Shown: positions 7,948-16,836, numbered from the stretch's first letter. The stretch: 32,680 nt of DNA from an uncultured Nitrospira sp. (GCA_902500715.1 CABVRO010000029.1:1-32680), one strand, 5' to 3'. Numbers and translations: made by a program. Notes: generated from the letters alone by a model not told the origin.

Positions 7948-8598
7948 TTACGGTGCGGTTGATATCTTCAGCGTACTGCGCCCTTTGATGATCTTACGAC
8001 TGTTGACGTCGCCAAACCCCATCGCAGTTGCCGTGAGGTCCTGGGCTGCGCGCGCCGTGGGATTGTCGGCGAGCGGCAGGAGTTTCTTGATGGTCTGTCC
8101 GGCCGCCCATTGCATGCAAAACACCGGATACTCGACCGCCGCGTTGGCGTTGACCTTCGACGAGCCCACTGCCGTTTGGAATCCGGCCTGGATGAGATGG
8201 GACGAGTGGGAATTGCCGTAGCAGGAGGTGTTGTAGACGAGGCGCAACCGGTCAGGCAGGTTCTCGGCCAGGATCTCGTCCCGCAGGTCGGCCGTATTCA
8301 CCTTGCCGTCGTAAAACCAGACATGCTGCGAGGCGCCGTGCAACTGGAGGAAGAGGTCCACGCTGCGAATGCCCGACCGGTTCGTCAAGGTGCGCAGGCG
8401 GCTGATGAACGTCGACCGTTTGGCGCTGGTGCCGCGGAGGACGCTGATCTCGTCGTACAGGCCGCTCAGAAATGTCTGCCCCACGGAGACGCCGCTCTCT
8501 TCGATAAACTTATAGAGCGGCCGCCACTGGCTTCCACCGTGTTTGGCCAACTCATTCACGATCAACAGGACTCGCTGACTTTTGGTTACGGTCGCCAT
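7948..8598 (-). CDS. Small caspase-fold-like (clan CD) protein, function unknown
   Basis: The start is ATG 8598, preceded by AGGAGG at five bases; a GTG two codons upstream lies inside the ribosome binding site region. The 216-residue protein shows the caspase/CHAT fold layout: a first strand RVLLIVNEL (9-17), a strand ending in His (DLFLQLHGA, His87), a strand ending in Cys (RLVYNTSCYG, Cys126), then SSHLIQAGFQTAVGSS. The His and Cys positions match the catalytic dyad of clan CD proteases. This is pattern recognition, not a search result. There is no signal peptide and no added domain, so it is an orphan protease-fold domain. It diverges from the gene at 9012, and a large palindrome lies immediately upstream. 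It could be an inactive relative. Confidence 0.6.
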   Translation of the reverse strand: MATVTKSQRVLLIVNELAKHGGSQWRPLYKFIEESGVSVGQTFLSGLYDEISVLRGTSAKRSTFISRLRTLTNRSGIRSVDLFLQLHGASQHVWFYDGKVNTADLRDEILAENLPDRLRLVYNTSCYGNSHSSHLIQAGFQTAVGSSKVNANAAVEYPVFCMQWAAGQTIKKLLPLADNPTARAAQDLTATAMGFGDVNSRKIIKGRSTLKISTAP

Positions 8599-8608
8599 GT
8601 GCACCTCC

Positions 8609-8802
8609 TAGCCCGCATGATTCATGAGCGTTTCTGCTGCAATCACCGATTCATTGCTGCGACAGGCCTTCGGCCGGCGGGCTCGCCCCTCGGATCCTCA
8701 CCGTACTGCACGAGTACGCTTCGGATCCTCCCGGCTCCGCGCGCCGGTCTCGCAACATGACTCGGCGATTTCGCGACGAACCGTCATGAACAATGCGGGC
8801 TA
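8609..8802. repeat. 194-bp imperfect palindromic element
   Basis: The ends are inverted copies: TAGCCCGCAT at 8609-8618 and ATGCGGGCTA at 8793-8802. TTCATGA/TCATGAA and further diverged matches (for example ATCACCGATTCAT against the complement of ATGACTCGGCGAT) run inward. Near the centre two GGATCC sites flank GTACT-GCACG-AGTAC (8703-8717). The whole element could fold into one long hairpin. It occupies most of the 413-bp gap between the divergent genes at 8598 and 9012; bases 8803-9011 show nothing further that I can support. The form suggests a dispersed intergenic repeat (MITE- or REP-like), possibly multi-copy in this genome, which I could not check. Confidence 0.6.
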
Positions 8803-9011
8803 GATGCTGAGGGCCGTATCGCGTGATGGACAGGATTGCGCAGTACTTCATGAGAGCGCAATGTATAGGAGGAGGGTTGATGTGTCAAAGCCACCGATCC
8901 GCGGTCATATGCGGGCGCCTCTGTGGGAGCGGGCAGTAGCAAACGTTACCGAAATATCTTAGAGTGAAAGCCTTTCGTGTGAATGTTCTGCCGGGACCCT
9001 GAACTGAGCCG

Positions 9012-9896
9012 ATGCCACAATCTACGGCCACCGACGCCCACGACACATTGAACGGCGTGTTCGAGCTTCGCAATTGGAAGGAGCCGAGTCGGATCGACAC
9101 GCCGAGCGGAAGGGTCGCGTGGGATCTTGGCGGTGCGCTGGTCTCTTGCGAGAACGCTGAACTGACGCTGGCGATCGGAGCGCCCGATCGGTCTCGCCCC
9201 TTCGATACGCCTGTCACAGGACGACTGCGCATCGACTCACGGTCCTATCCGGTCTCACTTTCTCTCAATAGTCCCGAGAAGGCATCGGGTGTCGTGGACG
9301 TACAGAAGACGTCGCTCTGGTTCGAAGTCGAGCTGCGGAGAAATCGTGTCACGGCCACCCTCTTTGCTGGAGGACACTATGCACGATCTGCCCAGGTGCA
9401 GGTGTTCCTGTTCTACCGTGCCGGCGCCAAGGGACCTGCACGCCGCCGACCGGAGGCGAAACCTGCGCCGATCGTCGCCGCGCCATCGACCCCGGCACGT
9501 CAGGCGTCCTCGCCGCCACCAATCGACTCTGCCGCGCAGCTGGCAGCCGAATGGAGGATGAAACTTCGCAATACACAATTGTCGCACGCCGACAACGAAT
9601 TCGACTCCGGGTACGGCAGTTCAACGTATATGGAACGCCGGGTCGTGCTGCGATTATCCGACCGGACGTTCACCCTCGATCGTTCCACCCTCTCGCGCGT
9701 GTCATGCGCCGGCCTGACCTCGTTAAGCCCCAGCCGATCCCAACTCACCGGCACCTGGACCATCCTCGTGACCGCCCCTTCGCGTGTCCGTCTCCAGCTC
9801 ACCTGCGCCGACGGCGAGCGCCTGGTGTATGTGGTTGGATCGGCACGAGCCGATTCAGTCGTGTTGGACGGACAACGGTGGTTGTGGAGTAGGTGA
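9012..9896 (+). CDS. Two-domain beta-rich hypothetical protein
   Basis: The 294-residue protein has no signal peptide or membrane segment. Residues about 10-130 form a beta-rich N-terminal domain. A Pro/Ala/Arg-rich linker follows (about 140-175). The C-terminal domain (about 180-294) begins with WRMKLRNTQL and has a tyrosine/glycine/serine segment (FDSGYGSSTYMERR), a conserved-looking Cys, a GTWTILV strand and LTCADGERLVYVV. That order resembles small beta-barrel domains I have seen in proteins associated with caspase-like or signalling modules, but the match is from memory only. The ribosome binding site is poor. Its divergent partner at 8598 is a caspase-fold-like protein. It ends 93 bp before the flippase gene and is probably not part of the polysaccharide operon proper. 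Confidence 0.6.
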   Translation: MPQSTATDAHDTLNGVFELRNWKEPSRIDTPSGRVAWDLGGALVSCENAELTLAIGAPDRSRPFDTPVTGRLRIDSRSYPVSLSLNSPEKASGVVDVQKTSLWFEVELRRNRVTATLFAGGHYARSAQVQVFLFYRAGAKGPARRRPEAKPAPIVAAPSTPARQASSPPPIDSAAQLAAEWRMKLRNTQLSHADNEFDSGYGSSTYMERRVVLRLSDRTFTLDRSTLSRVSCAGLTSLSPSRSQLTGTWTILVTAPSRVRLQLTCADGERLVYVVGSARADSVVLDGQRWLWSR

Positions 9897-9989
9897 GGGT
9901 TATGGGGCGGCTCATTCTGCCGGACCGCTGCCTTGACTTGGAGCCGGGAAAGGCGCCATCGTGAGCGTTTCCGAGGAAGGGAAACGGCC

Positions 9990-11351
9990 ATGGCAGGGCA
10001 ACGGCAGCGGGAACAGGTGGGGCAGGGCGGGCAAGGTCTCGGTCTCGGCGTGGCCCTGTCGTCGCTCACCGCGATCCAGCTGCTTCTATCGTTCGGAATC
10101 CAGTGGTATACGATCGCCCGCCTGGGAGCGGGACCGGAGACCGATGCCCTCTATGCCGGCGCAACCGTCCTGCAACTGTTCCTCGTGGCGGTAATGGATC
10201 CTCTGTCCTCCGTGTTGGTACCCCTGTTGTCAGGCAGAACGGAAGCCGACCGTCGCGGGTCGGCCCGGCCGCTCTGCCTCGGCATGACCACGCTCGCCGG
10301 CCTGTTGGTGCTCACCATTGCCGCCGCCGCGCCCCTGCTCGTGTCGCTGCTCGTCCCGGGATTCTCGGACCACACACGCGCCCTGACCGTCGAGTTGACG
10401 CGCATCCAGATAGTGGGATTGATCGGTGCCGCCGCCTTTACCGTATTGGCCGCGCTGTCCCATGCGCGCAATCGTTTCCTCTGGCCGGCCGGTGCGCTGG
10501 TCGTCTGTTCGTTGGTGGGCTGGGGGCTGCTGTCGCTTGGCCTTTCCCGGGTCGGCGTGAGACTGGCCGCCTGGGTGCAAGTGTTCCTGTGGTGCGGTCC
10601 GGCGCTGTTGCTGATCAAGGGCTTGGGCACGGGGCCTTCCCGGTCCCTGTTCCTCGACCGACCCTTGTGGCGCGAATTGTGGGATCGCCTGAGGCCTCTG
10701 CTCTTCAGTGCCGCCTATGTCCGGACCGGCTTCGTGGTCGATCGGTTCCTCACCTCGTTCCTGGCTGCCGGTAGCCTGGTGATCTTCGATCTGACCTGGC
10801 GGGTCTTGGCTGCGATGGTGCGCATCTTCAATCAAGGGGTGGTGACGCCGGTCGTGCCGACCCTCTCGGCCTTGGCCGGGCGCGGCGCCTGGAGAGAGTT
10901 TGCGCAGCTCTGTCGCGCGCGTCTGTGGTGGATGGGAACGGCCGGGCTGGCGGCGTTGGCGACGGTGTTCGCCGGGGTGACCCTTGCCCAGACCCTCGAC
11001 CTATGGAGCGACACCCTGGCCACGTTCAGAGCACTCCTGCTCGCCGGTTCCGGCGTCCTGTTGTTCGGGGGCATCAACCACCTCCTGGTGAACGCATTTT
11101 ATGCCGAAGGCGAAAGCGCCTTTCCGGCCAGGCTGGAGATCCTGACGACCACCGCCGGGTTGGCGCTCAAGGGGATGGGGGTGCTCGCAGGCGGCCTCAT
11201 CGGCCTCGCCGCCGCGATCAGTCTCCAATACCTCCTGTCGTGTCTTCTCTTGGGAGGGGCCCTCGCACGGCGGGTGACGGCTCGTATCCGGACTTCCCCC
11301 ATCGCTCCTGCGGCGGGCATGCTGGTGGCCGAATCGTCTCGTCCGTTGTGA
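9990..11351 (+). CDS. MurJ/MviN-family lipid flippase (Wzx role)
   Basis: The ATG at 9990 has an AGGAAGGGA site about eight bases upstream and gives 453 residues; the frame is open further 5' but unsupported. The protein is polytopic, with about twelve or more hydrophobic segments, and carries MOP-superfamily MurJ features: an N-terminal GAGPETDALYAG motif (matching the family's LG-x-TDAF region), the amphipathic RPLLFSAAYVRTGFVVDRFL helix region, and LLFGGINHLLVNAFYAEG. These proteins flip polyprenyl-linked saccharides across the inner membrane. As first gene of the polysaccharide locus, with no other Wzx present, it is the likely repeat-unit flippase rather than the housekeeping MurJ. Its stop overlaps the next start (TGATG). 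Confidence 0.85.
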   Translation: MAGQRQREQVGQGGQGLGLGVALSSLTAIQLLLSFGIQWYTIARLGAGPETDALYAGATVLQLFLVAVMDPLSSVLVPLLSGRTEADRRGSARPLCLGMTTLAGLLVLTIAAAAPLLVSLLVPGFSDHTRALTVELTRIQIVGLIGAAAFTVLAALSHARNRFLWPAGALVVCSLVGWGLLSLGLSRVGVRLAAWVQVFLWCGPALLLIKGLGTGPSRSLFLDRPLWRELWDRLRPLLFSAAYVRTGFVVDRFLTSFLAAGSLVIFDLTWRVLAAMVRIFNQGVVTPVVPTLSALAGRGAWREFAQLCRARLWWMGTAGLAALATVFAGVTLAQTLDLWSDTLATFRALLLAGSGVLLFGGINHLLVNAFYAEGESAFPARLEILTTTAGLALKGMGVLAGGLIGLAAAISLQYLLSCLLLGGALARRVTARIRTSPIAPAAGMLVAESSRPL

Positions 11352-12490
11352 TGGATCGCTTCGATGCACAGGCGCGGCCCAGAACCTTGGCATTCGCCTC
11401 GATGGCGTTGTCGCTGCTGGCATTCCTGTTGGTCTTCGAGCTGATGTTTCGCCTGTTGCCGGTCAACGAGGGGTTGCGAGGGCTCCCGGTCGACGAAGAG
11501 AACCCTGTGTTTCGATTTACGGCCCACCGCGAGTCGGTGTATTCGCGAGGCTGGAACTTTTCGATCGTCAACCAGGTCCGCACCAACAATTATGGGTTCA
11601 TCAACGATCATGACTACGACCCGGCGCTCACCACGCCGTTGCTGGCCGTCATCGGGGATAGTTTTGTGGAAGCTGTGATGGTGCCCTTCGCGCAGACGGG
11701 CGTGGCGCGCTTGGCCGATGCCGTCGGTCCTGCGGGCCGGGTGTATGGGTTCGGCACGTCCGGGTCGTCGCTCAGCCAATATCTGGCCTATGCCCGATAC
11801 GTGCGGGATACCTTTCACCCCGCTGGATTGACGGTGGTGATCGTCGGGAACGATTTCGACGAAAGCCTGCGCAAATATAAAAATGAGCCGGGTTTGCATT
11901 ACTTTGCGGAGTCGCCGGGGGGTGATTTGACCCTGACCCGCCTCGACCGCCCGGTGCCCTGGTATCGCGATCTGTTGGGGAGTTCGTCGTTGGCGATGTA
12001 CCTCTACGTAAACCTGGAAATTCGAGACGTGTGGAAACGCTTCGCCTACCGGCCCGGGCAGTCGGCGATCAGCCGGCCACGGTTTGTCGGCAATACCGCG
12101 GCGGAGGCGACGCCGGACCGTGTGGCGGATTCGGACCGGGTGATCCAGGCGTTTCTCCGGCTTCTGCCCGAGATGGCGGGATTGCCGGCGTCCCGTATCG
12201 CGCTGGTGGTGGACGCGCCCAGGCCTGAACTCTACGACGATCATTCGCTGAAAGCCGTGTCGGACTCCTACTTTGCCATCATGCGCACGCACCTCATGGA
12301 CCGGGCGCGTGCGGGAGGGTTCGAGGTGCTCGACATGCAACCGGCGTTGATCGCGGACTACGCGCAGCGTCGCCTTCGTTTCGAGTATCCGGACGACAAC
12401 CACTGGAACAGCACCGGGCACGAGGTATTCGCCCGAGTGGTGCAAGAGTCGAAGGTGTACCGCGATATGTTCGGGGGCGTTCAGCAGTGA
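11351..12490 (+). CDS. Membrane-anchored SGNH/GDSL hydrolase-like protein
   Basis: The ATG overlaps the preceding stop (TGATG), indicating translational coupling, and gives 379 residues. A single N-terminal membrane helix (about 13-36) is followed by an SGNH domain: the nucleophile block IGDSFVEA with Ser104, a GND-like block (VIVGNDFDES), and the C-terminal Asp-His block PDDNHWNSTGH (Asp348, His351). Such proteins in exopolysaccharide loci act as acetyltransferases or esterases on the nascent polymer in the periplasm, comparable in role to AlgJ/AlgX or DltD. The direction of the reaction (adding or removing acyl groups) cannot be read from sequence. Its presence alongside a deacetylase gene suggests a regulated acetylation state. 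Confidence 0.8.
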   Translation: MDRFDAQARPRTLAFASMALSLLAFLLVFELMFRLLPVNEGLRGLPVDEENPVFRFTAHRESVYSRGWNFSIVNQVRTNNYGFINDHDYDPALTTPLLAVIGDSFVEAVMVPFAQTGVARLADAVGPAGRVYGFGTSGSSLSQYLAYARYVRDTFHPAGLTVVIVGNDFDESLRKYKNEPGLHYFAESPGGDLTLTRLDRPVPWYRDLLGSSSLAMYLYVNLEIRDVWKRFAYRPGQSAISRPRFVGNTAAEATPDRVADSDRVIQAFLRLLPEMAGLPASRIALVVDAPRPELYDDHSLKAVSDSYFAIMRTHLMDRARAGGFEVLDMQPALIADYAQRRLRFEYPDDNHWNSTGHEVFARVVQESKVYRDMFGGVQQ

Positions 12491-12506
12491 GGTCAGGAAA
12501 CCGGCG

Positions 12507-13553
12507 ATGATGGTTGAGGTCATGCAGAGGGTTGGGCCAGGATCTGATCCGTCGAGCGCCGGCACAAACGACAGTCTCCGAGTGTTGTATCTCTTTCCCG
12601 GACCGGCTGAAGGTTCGGCGATGATTTTTGCGCGCAAGCAGGTGGCGGCCATGCGTGAGCTAGGGGTCGTTCCCGAGGTCTTCGCGTTGGAATCACGTAC
12701 GGACCTGGCCTGCTTGCGGCGGGAGTCGAGGCGATTGCGGCAATCGGTTGCCTCCTTCCGGCCTGACCTGATCCATGCGCAATACGGCACCGTGACCGCC
12801 TGTCTTGCCGCCCTGATCGCGACGACCCCGCTGGTCATCACCTTTCGCGGCAGCGACCTGAATCCCGCGCCCAGCGATCCCTGGCTCCGTTCCCTCGTAC
12901 GGCGCTGCTTCTCGCAATATGCTGCGCGCAACGCGGCACGGCTGATTTGTGTGAGTGAAGGGTTGAAACGGCGTTTGTGGTGGGGGCGTGATCGCGCGCT
13001 GGTGCTTCCATCAGGGGTCGATACCGACCTGTTTGTCCCTCGCCCCCAATCGCAAGCGAGGGCCGAACTCGGGTGGGATGTCACGGAACGGATTGTGCTG
13101 TTCAATGCGGGCTCGTCACCGGCGGTGAAACGGCTCGATCTGGCCAGGGCTGCGGTGGTGAAGGCCGAGCAGCGTTGTGGGCCGATCCGTCTGGTGTTGT
13201 TGGATGGGCTGGTGCCGCAGGCGATGGTGGCGACCATGATGAACGGAGCCGATTGTTTGTTGCTGACCAGCGACTGGGAAGGCTCGCCGACGATTGTGCA
13301 GGAAGCGATGGCCTGCAATCTGCCGGTGCTGTCGGTGGATGTCGGCGATGTGCGGGAACGGCTGGCTGCTGTGACGCCTTCCGGGATCGTGGAACGGGAC
13401 CCGGCGGAGATGGCGCGGGCGTTGGCGGAATTGCTCGCCAGGCCGGTGAGGTCCAATGGCCGGGAGTCCATCGCGGCTGTGGCTCAGGACCACATCGCCC
13501 GCCAGACGCTCGCGGTGTATCATCAGGCGCTCGGGAGGCGCGGCAGATGCTGA
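12507..13553 (+). CDS. GT4-family glycosyltransferase
   Basis: The 348-residue protein has a GT-B fold. The N-terminal domain contains RVLYLFPGP and a LIHAQYG segment with ITFRGSDL. The C-terminal donor-binding domain has VLPSGVDTDLF, ILFNAGSSPAVKRLDLA, and the retaining EX7E motif in WEGSPTIVQEAMA (Glu258, Glu266). GT4 enzymes add sugars from nucleotide donors to the lipid-linked repeat unit on the cytoplasmic face. Donor and linkage are unknown. AGGAAA precedes the tandem ATG ATG start. The gene begins 16 bp after the SGNH gene and overlaps the next gene by seven bases. Confidence 0.88.
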   Translation: MMVEVMQRVGPGSDPSSAGTNDSLRVLYLFPGPAEGSAMIFARKQVAAMRELGVVPEVFALESRTDLACLRRESRRLRQSVASFRPDLIHAQYGTVTACLAALIATTPLVITFRGSDLNPAPSDPWLRSLVRRCFSQYAARNAARLICVSEGLKRRLWWGRDRALVLPSGVDTDLFVPRPQSQARAELGWDVTERIVLFNAGSSPAVKRLDLARAAVVKAEQRCGPIRLVLLDGLVPQAMVATMMNGADCLLLTSDWEGSPTIVQEAMACNLPVLSVDVGDVRERLAAVTPSGIVERDPAEMARALAELLARPVRSNGRESIAAVAQDHIARQTLAVYHQALGRRGRC

Positions 13554-15382
13554 TTCTCGGCATCAACGAGGGCTTCGAAGCCTCGGTTGTGCTCTGCCGG
13601 GACGGCGAGATCCTGTTTGCCGTTCAGGAGGAACGCCTGACTCGCGAGAAGGGCGTGATCGGTTTTCCGTCGCAAGCGGTCCTCCATTGCGTCAAACACT
13701 ATGGTGTGAACGCCCGGAACCTGAATCACGTCTGTTTGAGCAATCTGCGGAGCCCGAAGGCTGAGACTCGCGACGAACTGGTGCGTGAATATACCCGGCG
13801 CGGACGGTCGGGATGGGAACTGCTGCATGAGGTTGACCTGGCTGGAGCGCTCGCTCGATTGGCAGGTCTGCTGCCGGGTTCGATGGAAAATGGGATACGG
13901 GACCGGCAAGCGGCGCGGCGTGGCGTGGCGAACAACCGGACTGTAGCAGAGGAGCTGGCGCGTTGTGGCCTCGACGGGGTTCCTGTCAGCCGCTTTCATC
14001 ACCATTCGAACCATGCGGCGTCCGCCTACTACGGCTTGCGGAAGAATTGGCATGAGCCGCATCTGGTATTCACGTTGGACGGCGGGGGCGACGATGCCTG
14101 TGCTCATGTGTATCTGGCCGAGAATGGGGCACTCCGGCTGTTGGCCGCCACGCCCACCGGCCACTCTCTGGGGAATATCTATGCGGCTGTGACGCACCTG
14201 CTGGGCATGCGGCCGCACGAGCATGAATATAAGGTGATGGGATTGGCTCCCTATGCAGATCCGGACCAGGCGGTTCCGCAGGCAAAGGTGTTTGCGCGAT
14301 ACCTCGATCTCGACCCGGCTGATCCGTTACGGTTTCGTCGAACCATTCCAGAGCGCACGAGCGCGATGCTGCCGCGGCTGCTGCGGGACTTCCGCGTGGT
14401 TCGGTTCGATCTGGTCGCAGCCGGGTTGCAGCGGTTCACGGAGGATTTGGTCTCGCGCTGGGTTGCCGGCGCCGTCGCGAGTACCGGCGTGCGGAAGGTG
14501 CTGGGGGCGGGCGGCGTGTTCATGAATGTGAAAGCCAATCAGCGCATCGCCTCCTTGCCTGGCCTCGACTACTTCGACGTGTTTCCCTCCTGCGGCGATG
14601 AGACCTTACCGTTCGGCGCGGTGTGGCAATGTCATGTGCGCCAGGGGGGTGCGCTTGCCGACATCAATTTCAATCACCTGTATCTCGGGCCTGAGGCGGG
14701 GACGGACCTGTCGGAAGCCCGCGCTCGTTACGCCGACGTCGTGGAGTTTCACGAACTGGATGATCCGGAGCTCCGCACGGCGGAGTTACTCGCGCAGGGC
14801 CACATTGTGGCGCGTTGCTCGGGGCGTATGGAGTTCGGGGCGCGGGCCTTGGGGAACCGTTCCATTCTGGCGGACCCGAGTAATCCGTCCGTGGTGCAGA
14901 CGATCAACCGGCTGATCAAGCAGCGCGACTTTTGGATGCCGTTTGCGCCGGCGGTCCTGGGTGAACGGGCCGGCGACTATGTCCATGTTCCTGCTTCGTT
15001 ACCGCATCCGCAGATGAGTCCCCACATGATGCATGCCTGTCACACCACTGAACGAAGGGCTGACCTCACCGCCGCGGTTCATCCCGCCGATCATACGGCG
15101 CGGGTGCAGACGGTCTGGAAGGAGCTCAACCCTTCGTTCCATCGTCTCATCGAAGCCTTTGGACGGTTGACCGGTCGATGGGTGTTGCTGAATACCTCTT
15201 TCAATCTGCACGGGTTTCCCATCGTGGGCGGGGCCTGCGATGCCATTGACGTATTACTCAAATCCGGCCTGGAGACACTGGTGGTCGATCGATGGCTGAT
15301 TCGGAAGCGCGGGGCCGGGGAGGCCGGCGTCCAGGCGTCAGCAGCCTCGGCCAGCGGATTCCACGCTCCACCCCGGGACTGA
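13547..15382 (+). CDS. NodU/CmcH-family O-carbamoyltransferase (second copy)
   Basis: Start ATG 13547 (MLILGINEGFEASVVL) has GGGAGG eight bases upstream, inside the end of the GT4 gene; the frame continues upstream but that part is the GT4 shadow. The 611-residue protein has the Kae1-like metal/nucleotide motif HHHSNHAAS (151-159) and DGGGDD (178-183), plus HEYKVMGLAPYA. The C-terminal domain has EFGARALGNRSILADP and LLNTSFNLHG. It should carbamoylate a sugar hydroxyl of the repeat unit. It is clearly diverged from the minus-strand paralogue at 1990, so the two probably act on different positions or acceptors. The tail after RWLIRKRG (GEAGVQASAASASG) is low complexity. The gene sits between a glycosyltransferase and the Wzy-like gene. 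Confidence 0.9.
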   Translation: MLILGINEGFEASVVLCRDGEILFAVQEERLTREKGVIGFPSQAVLHCVKHYGVNARNLNHVCLSNLRSPKAETRDELVREYTRRGRSGWELLHEVDLAGALARLAGLLPGSMENGIRDRQAARRGVANNRTVAEELARCGLDGVPVSRFHHHSNHAASAYYGLRKNWHEPHLVFTLDGGGDDACAHVYLAENGALRLLAATPTGHSLGNIYAAVTHLLGMRPHEHEYKVMGLAPYADPDQAVPQAKVFARYLDLDPADPLRFRRTIPERTSAMLPRLLRDFRVVRFDLVAAGLQRFTEDLVSRWVAGAVASTGVRKVLGAGGVFMNVKANQRIASLPGLDYFDVFPSCGDETLPFGAVWQCHVRQGGALADINFNHLYLGPEAGTDLSEARARYADVVEFHELDDPELRTAELLAQGHIVARCSGRMEFGARALGNRSILADPSNPSVVQTINRLIKQRDFWMPFAPAVLGERAGDYVHVPASLPHPQMSPHMMHACHTTERRADLTAAVHPADHTARVQTVWKELNPSFHRLIEAFGRLTGRWVLLNTSFNLHGFPIVGGACDAIDVLLKSGLETLVVDRWLIRKRGAGEAGVQASAASASGFHAPPRD

Positions 15383-15396
15383 CAAGGAATCAGTGG

Positions 15397-16830
15397 ATGG
15401 ATTTTTACCTCCAACTGGGTCTCACCACGGGCTGTATCGCCGGGCTTGCCGTTCTCCTGTACCAGCGTTCGGGTAGCCTGTCGTTTCCGCTGGGGGTGTT
15501 GTTCTTGTATTTCTGGTCGATCCATGGCGGATGGTCGATCGTGGCCGACGGACTGGGTGCGGACAGCCAGATGCAGCACCACTATCTCTATCGCAAAGTG
15601 TTTCCGGTGGAGCTCAACGGCGCCTACCAGGAAACGCTGCTCTACTATGCGCTGTTCGTGATCGTGATCGAACTTACGGCGCTGGTCGGGCTCGTCGATG
15701 TCCCTTCCCGTTCCGACCCCTCCCGTCCGGCCTTATGGATCTCTCATGTCGGCCTGCTCATGATCTCCGCCTTGGCCGGAGTGGGGAGTTTCCTGATTGT
15801 GAAGGATCAGCTGGCGACGGCCATGCTGCTCGGTAAATCGGGCTATGCCGCGACGCGAGGGGGACTGGGCGAGATGGTGCCGCTGTTCACGCTGCATCAG
15901 GTGCTGAATCGGGTCGCGCTGTTTTCCCTCGCCCTCGGGGGTGCGGTCTGGTTCACCGGTCGTCAGGGCCGCTGGTTGGCGGGTGAGCCTACGATGGCCG
16001 TCGGGATCGGGTATGTGCTGGTGCTGGCGGCGGTATTCGGCTACGTCACGGTGCTGGGGAACAAGAATGAACTGTTCTCCGGGCTGATTCTCGGGGGGCT
16101 GTTTTATCTGGCCAATGCGCGCAGCGTGCGATGGGGACTTGTGGCAGCCGGAGCCGGGGGCATGTTCCTGTGCATCGCGCTCGTGGATTTCCTGCGGGCC
16201 TTTCCCATCCTGGACCTTTGGGAGGGCATCGACTGGTGGGAAGCGGCTCAGTGGGTGCCGGAAATCCGGGCGAGCAACGAGGCGTTCGGCGCCCATCTGT
16301 CCTTGTACGGGGTCTTGTATTTCCATTCGCCGTTGACCTACGGTTCCAGCCTGACCTCGCTGCTGGCCTCGGTGGTGCCGCGCATCCTGTGGCCGGAGCG
16401 GCCCGGCGACATCTACTCGCACTATGCGGCCTCGGTCGGCATCGTCGAAGGGGTCGGCGAGCAGGGATTCAGTATCCATCACGCGACCGGCTGGTATCTC
16501 AACTTCGGCTTGCCCGGCCTGGTGCTGGGAGCGATCGTGTGGGGATGGATCTGGAGTCGTTGTTACAACGCCTACCTGTCGGCCGACGCGAGTCGGGCTC
16601 GCTGGCCGCGATGGCAATATGTATTTGCAGTCCTGGCGCCCTGGGCATTCGTGGCCTACATTCCGCCGCTCATTCGCGCAGGGTTGGAAGGATATAAAGG
16701 ATTGGTGATCGACGCGTTCCTGGTTCCGACAGTCGTGATCACGCTGGCATCCTACGCCGCCGGTCTGTGGAATCGCTTGGCGGCGCGGGCACCGCGAACG
16801 GTGGAGGAGTTACCGGTTCGTACGGAGTAG
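15397..16830 (+). CDS. Wzy-like polysaccharide polymerase (multi-spanning membrane protein)
   Basis: The start chosen is ATG 15397 (MDFYLQLGLTTG) with AAGGA about eight bases upstream, giving 477 residues; a longer frame from 15292 lies in the preceding gene. The protein has about ten or more membrane segments and one large periplasmic loop (roughly residues 280-380, with WEGIDWWEAAQWVPEIRASN and LASVVPRILWPERPGDIY). The motif SVVPRILWPERP is typical of O-antigen polymerase/oligosaccharide repeat-unit polymerase families. It should join lipid-linked repeat units in the periplasm, with chain length set by the Wzz protein at 29101. Sequence conservation in this class is low, so the call rests on topology, motif and context. 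Confidence 0.72.
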   Translation: MDFYLQLGLTTGCIAGLAVLLYQRSGSLSFPLGVLFLYFWSIHGGWSIVADGLGADSQMQHHYLYRKVFPVELNGAYQETLLYYALFVIVIELTALVGLVDVPSRSDPSRPALWISHVGLLMISALAGVGSFLIVKDQLATAMLLGKSGYAATRGGLGEMVPLFTLHQVLNRVALFSLALGGAVWFTGRQGRWLAGEPTMAVGIGYVLVLAAVFGYVTVLGNKNELFSGLILGGLFYLANARSVRWGLVAAGAGGMFLCIALVDFLRAFPILDLWEGIDWWEAAQWVPEIRASNEAFGAHLSLYGVLYFHSPLTYGSSLTSLLASVVPRILWPERPGDIYSHYAASVGIVEGVGEQGFSIHHATGWYLNFGLPGLVLGAIVWGWIWSRCYNAYLSADASRARWPRWQYVFAVLAPWAFVAYIPPLIRAGLEGYKGLVIDAFLVPTVVITLASYAAGLWNRLAARAPRTVEELPVRTE

Positions 16831-16836
16831 CGCGAG

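Noticed and set aside
11099..13471. A 790-codon open frame on the minus strand
   Set aside because: It lies opposite the flippase, SGNH and GT4 genes, has low-complexity Arg/Ser/Gln/His-rich content, no family motifs and no ribosome binding site. It is a by-product of high GC.
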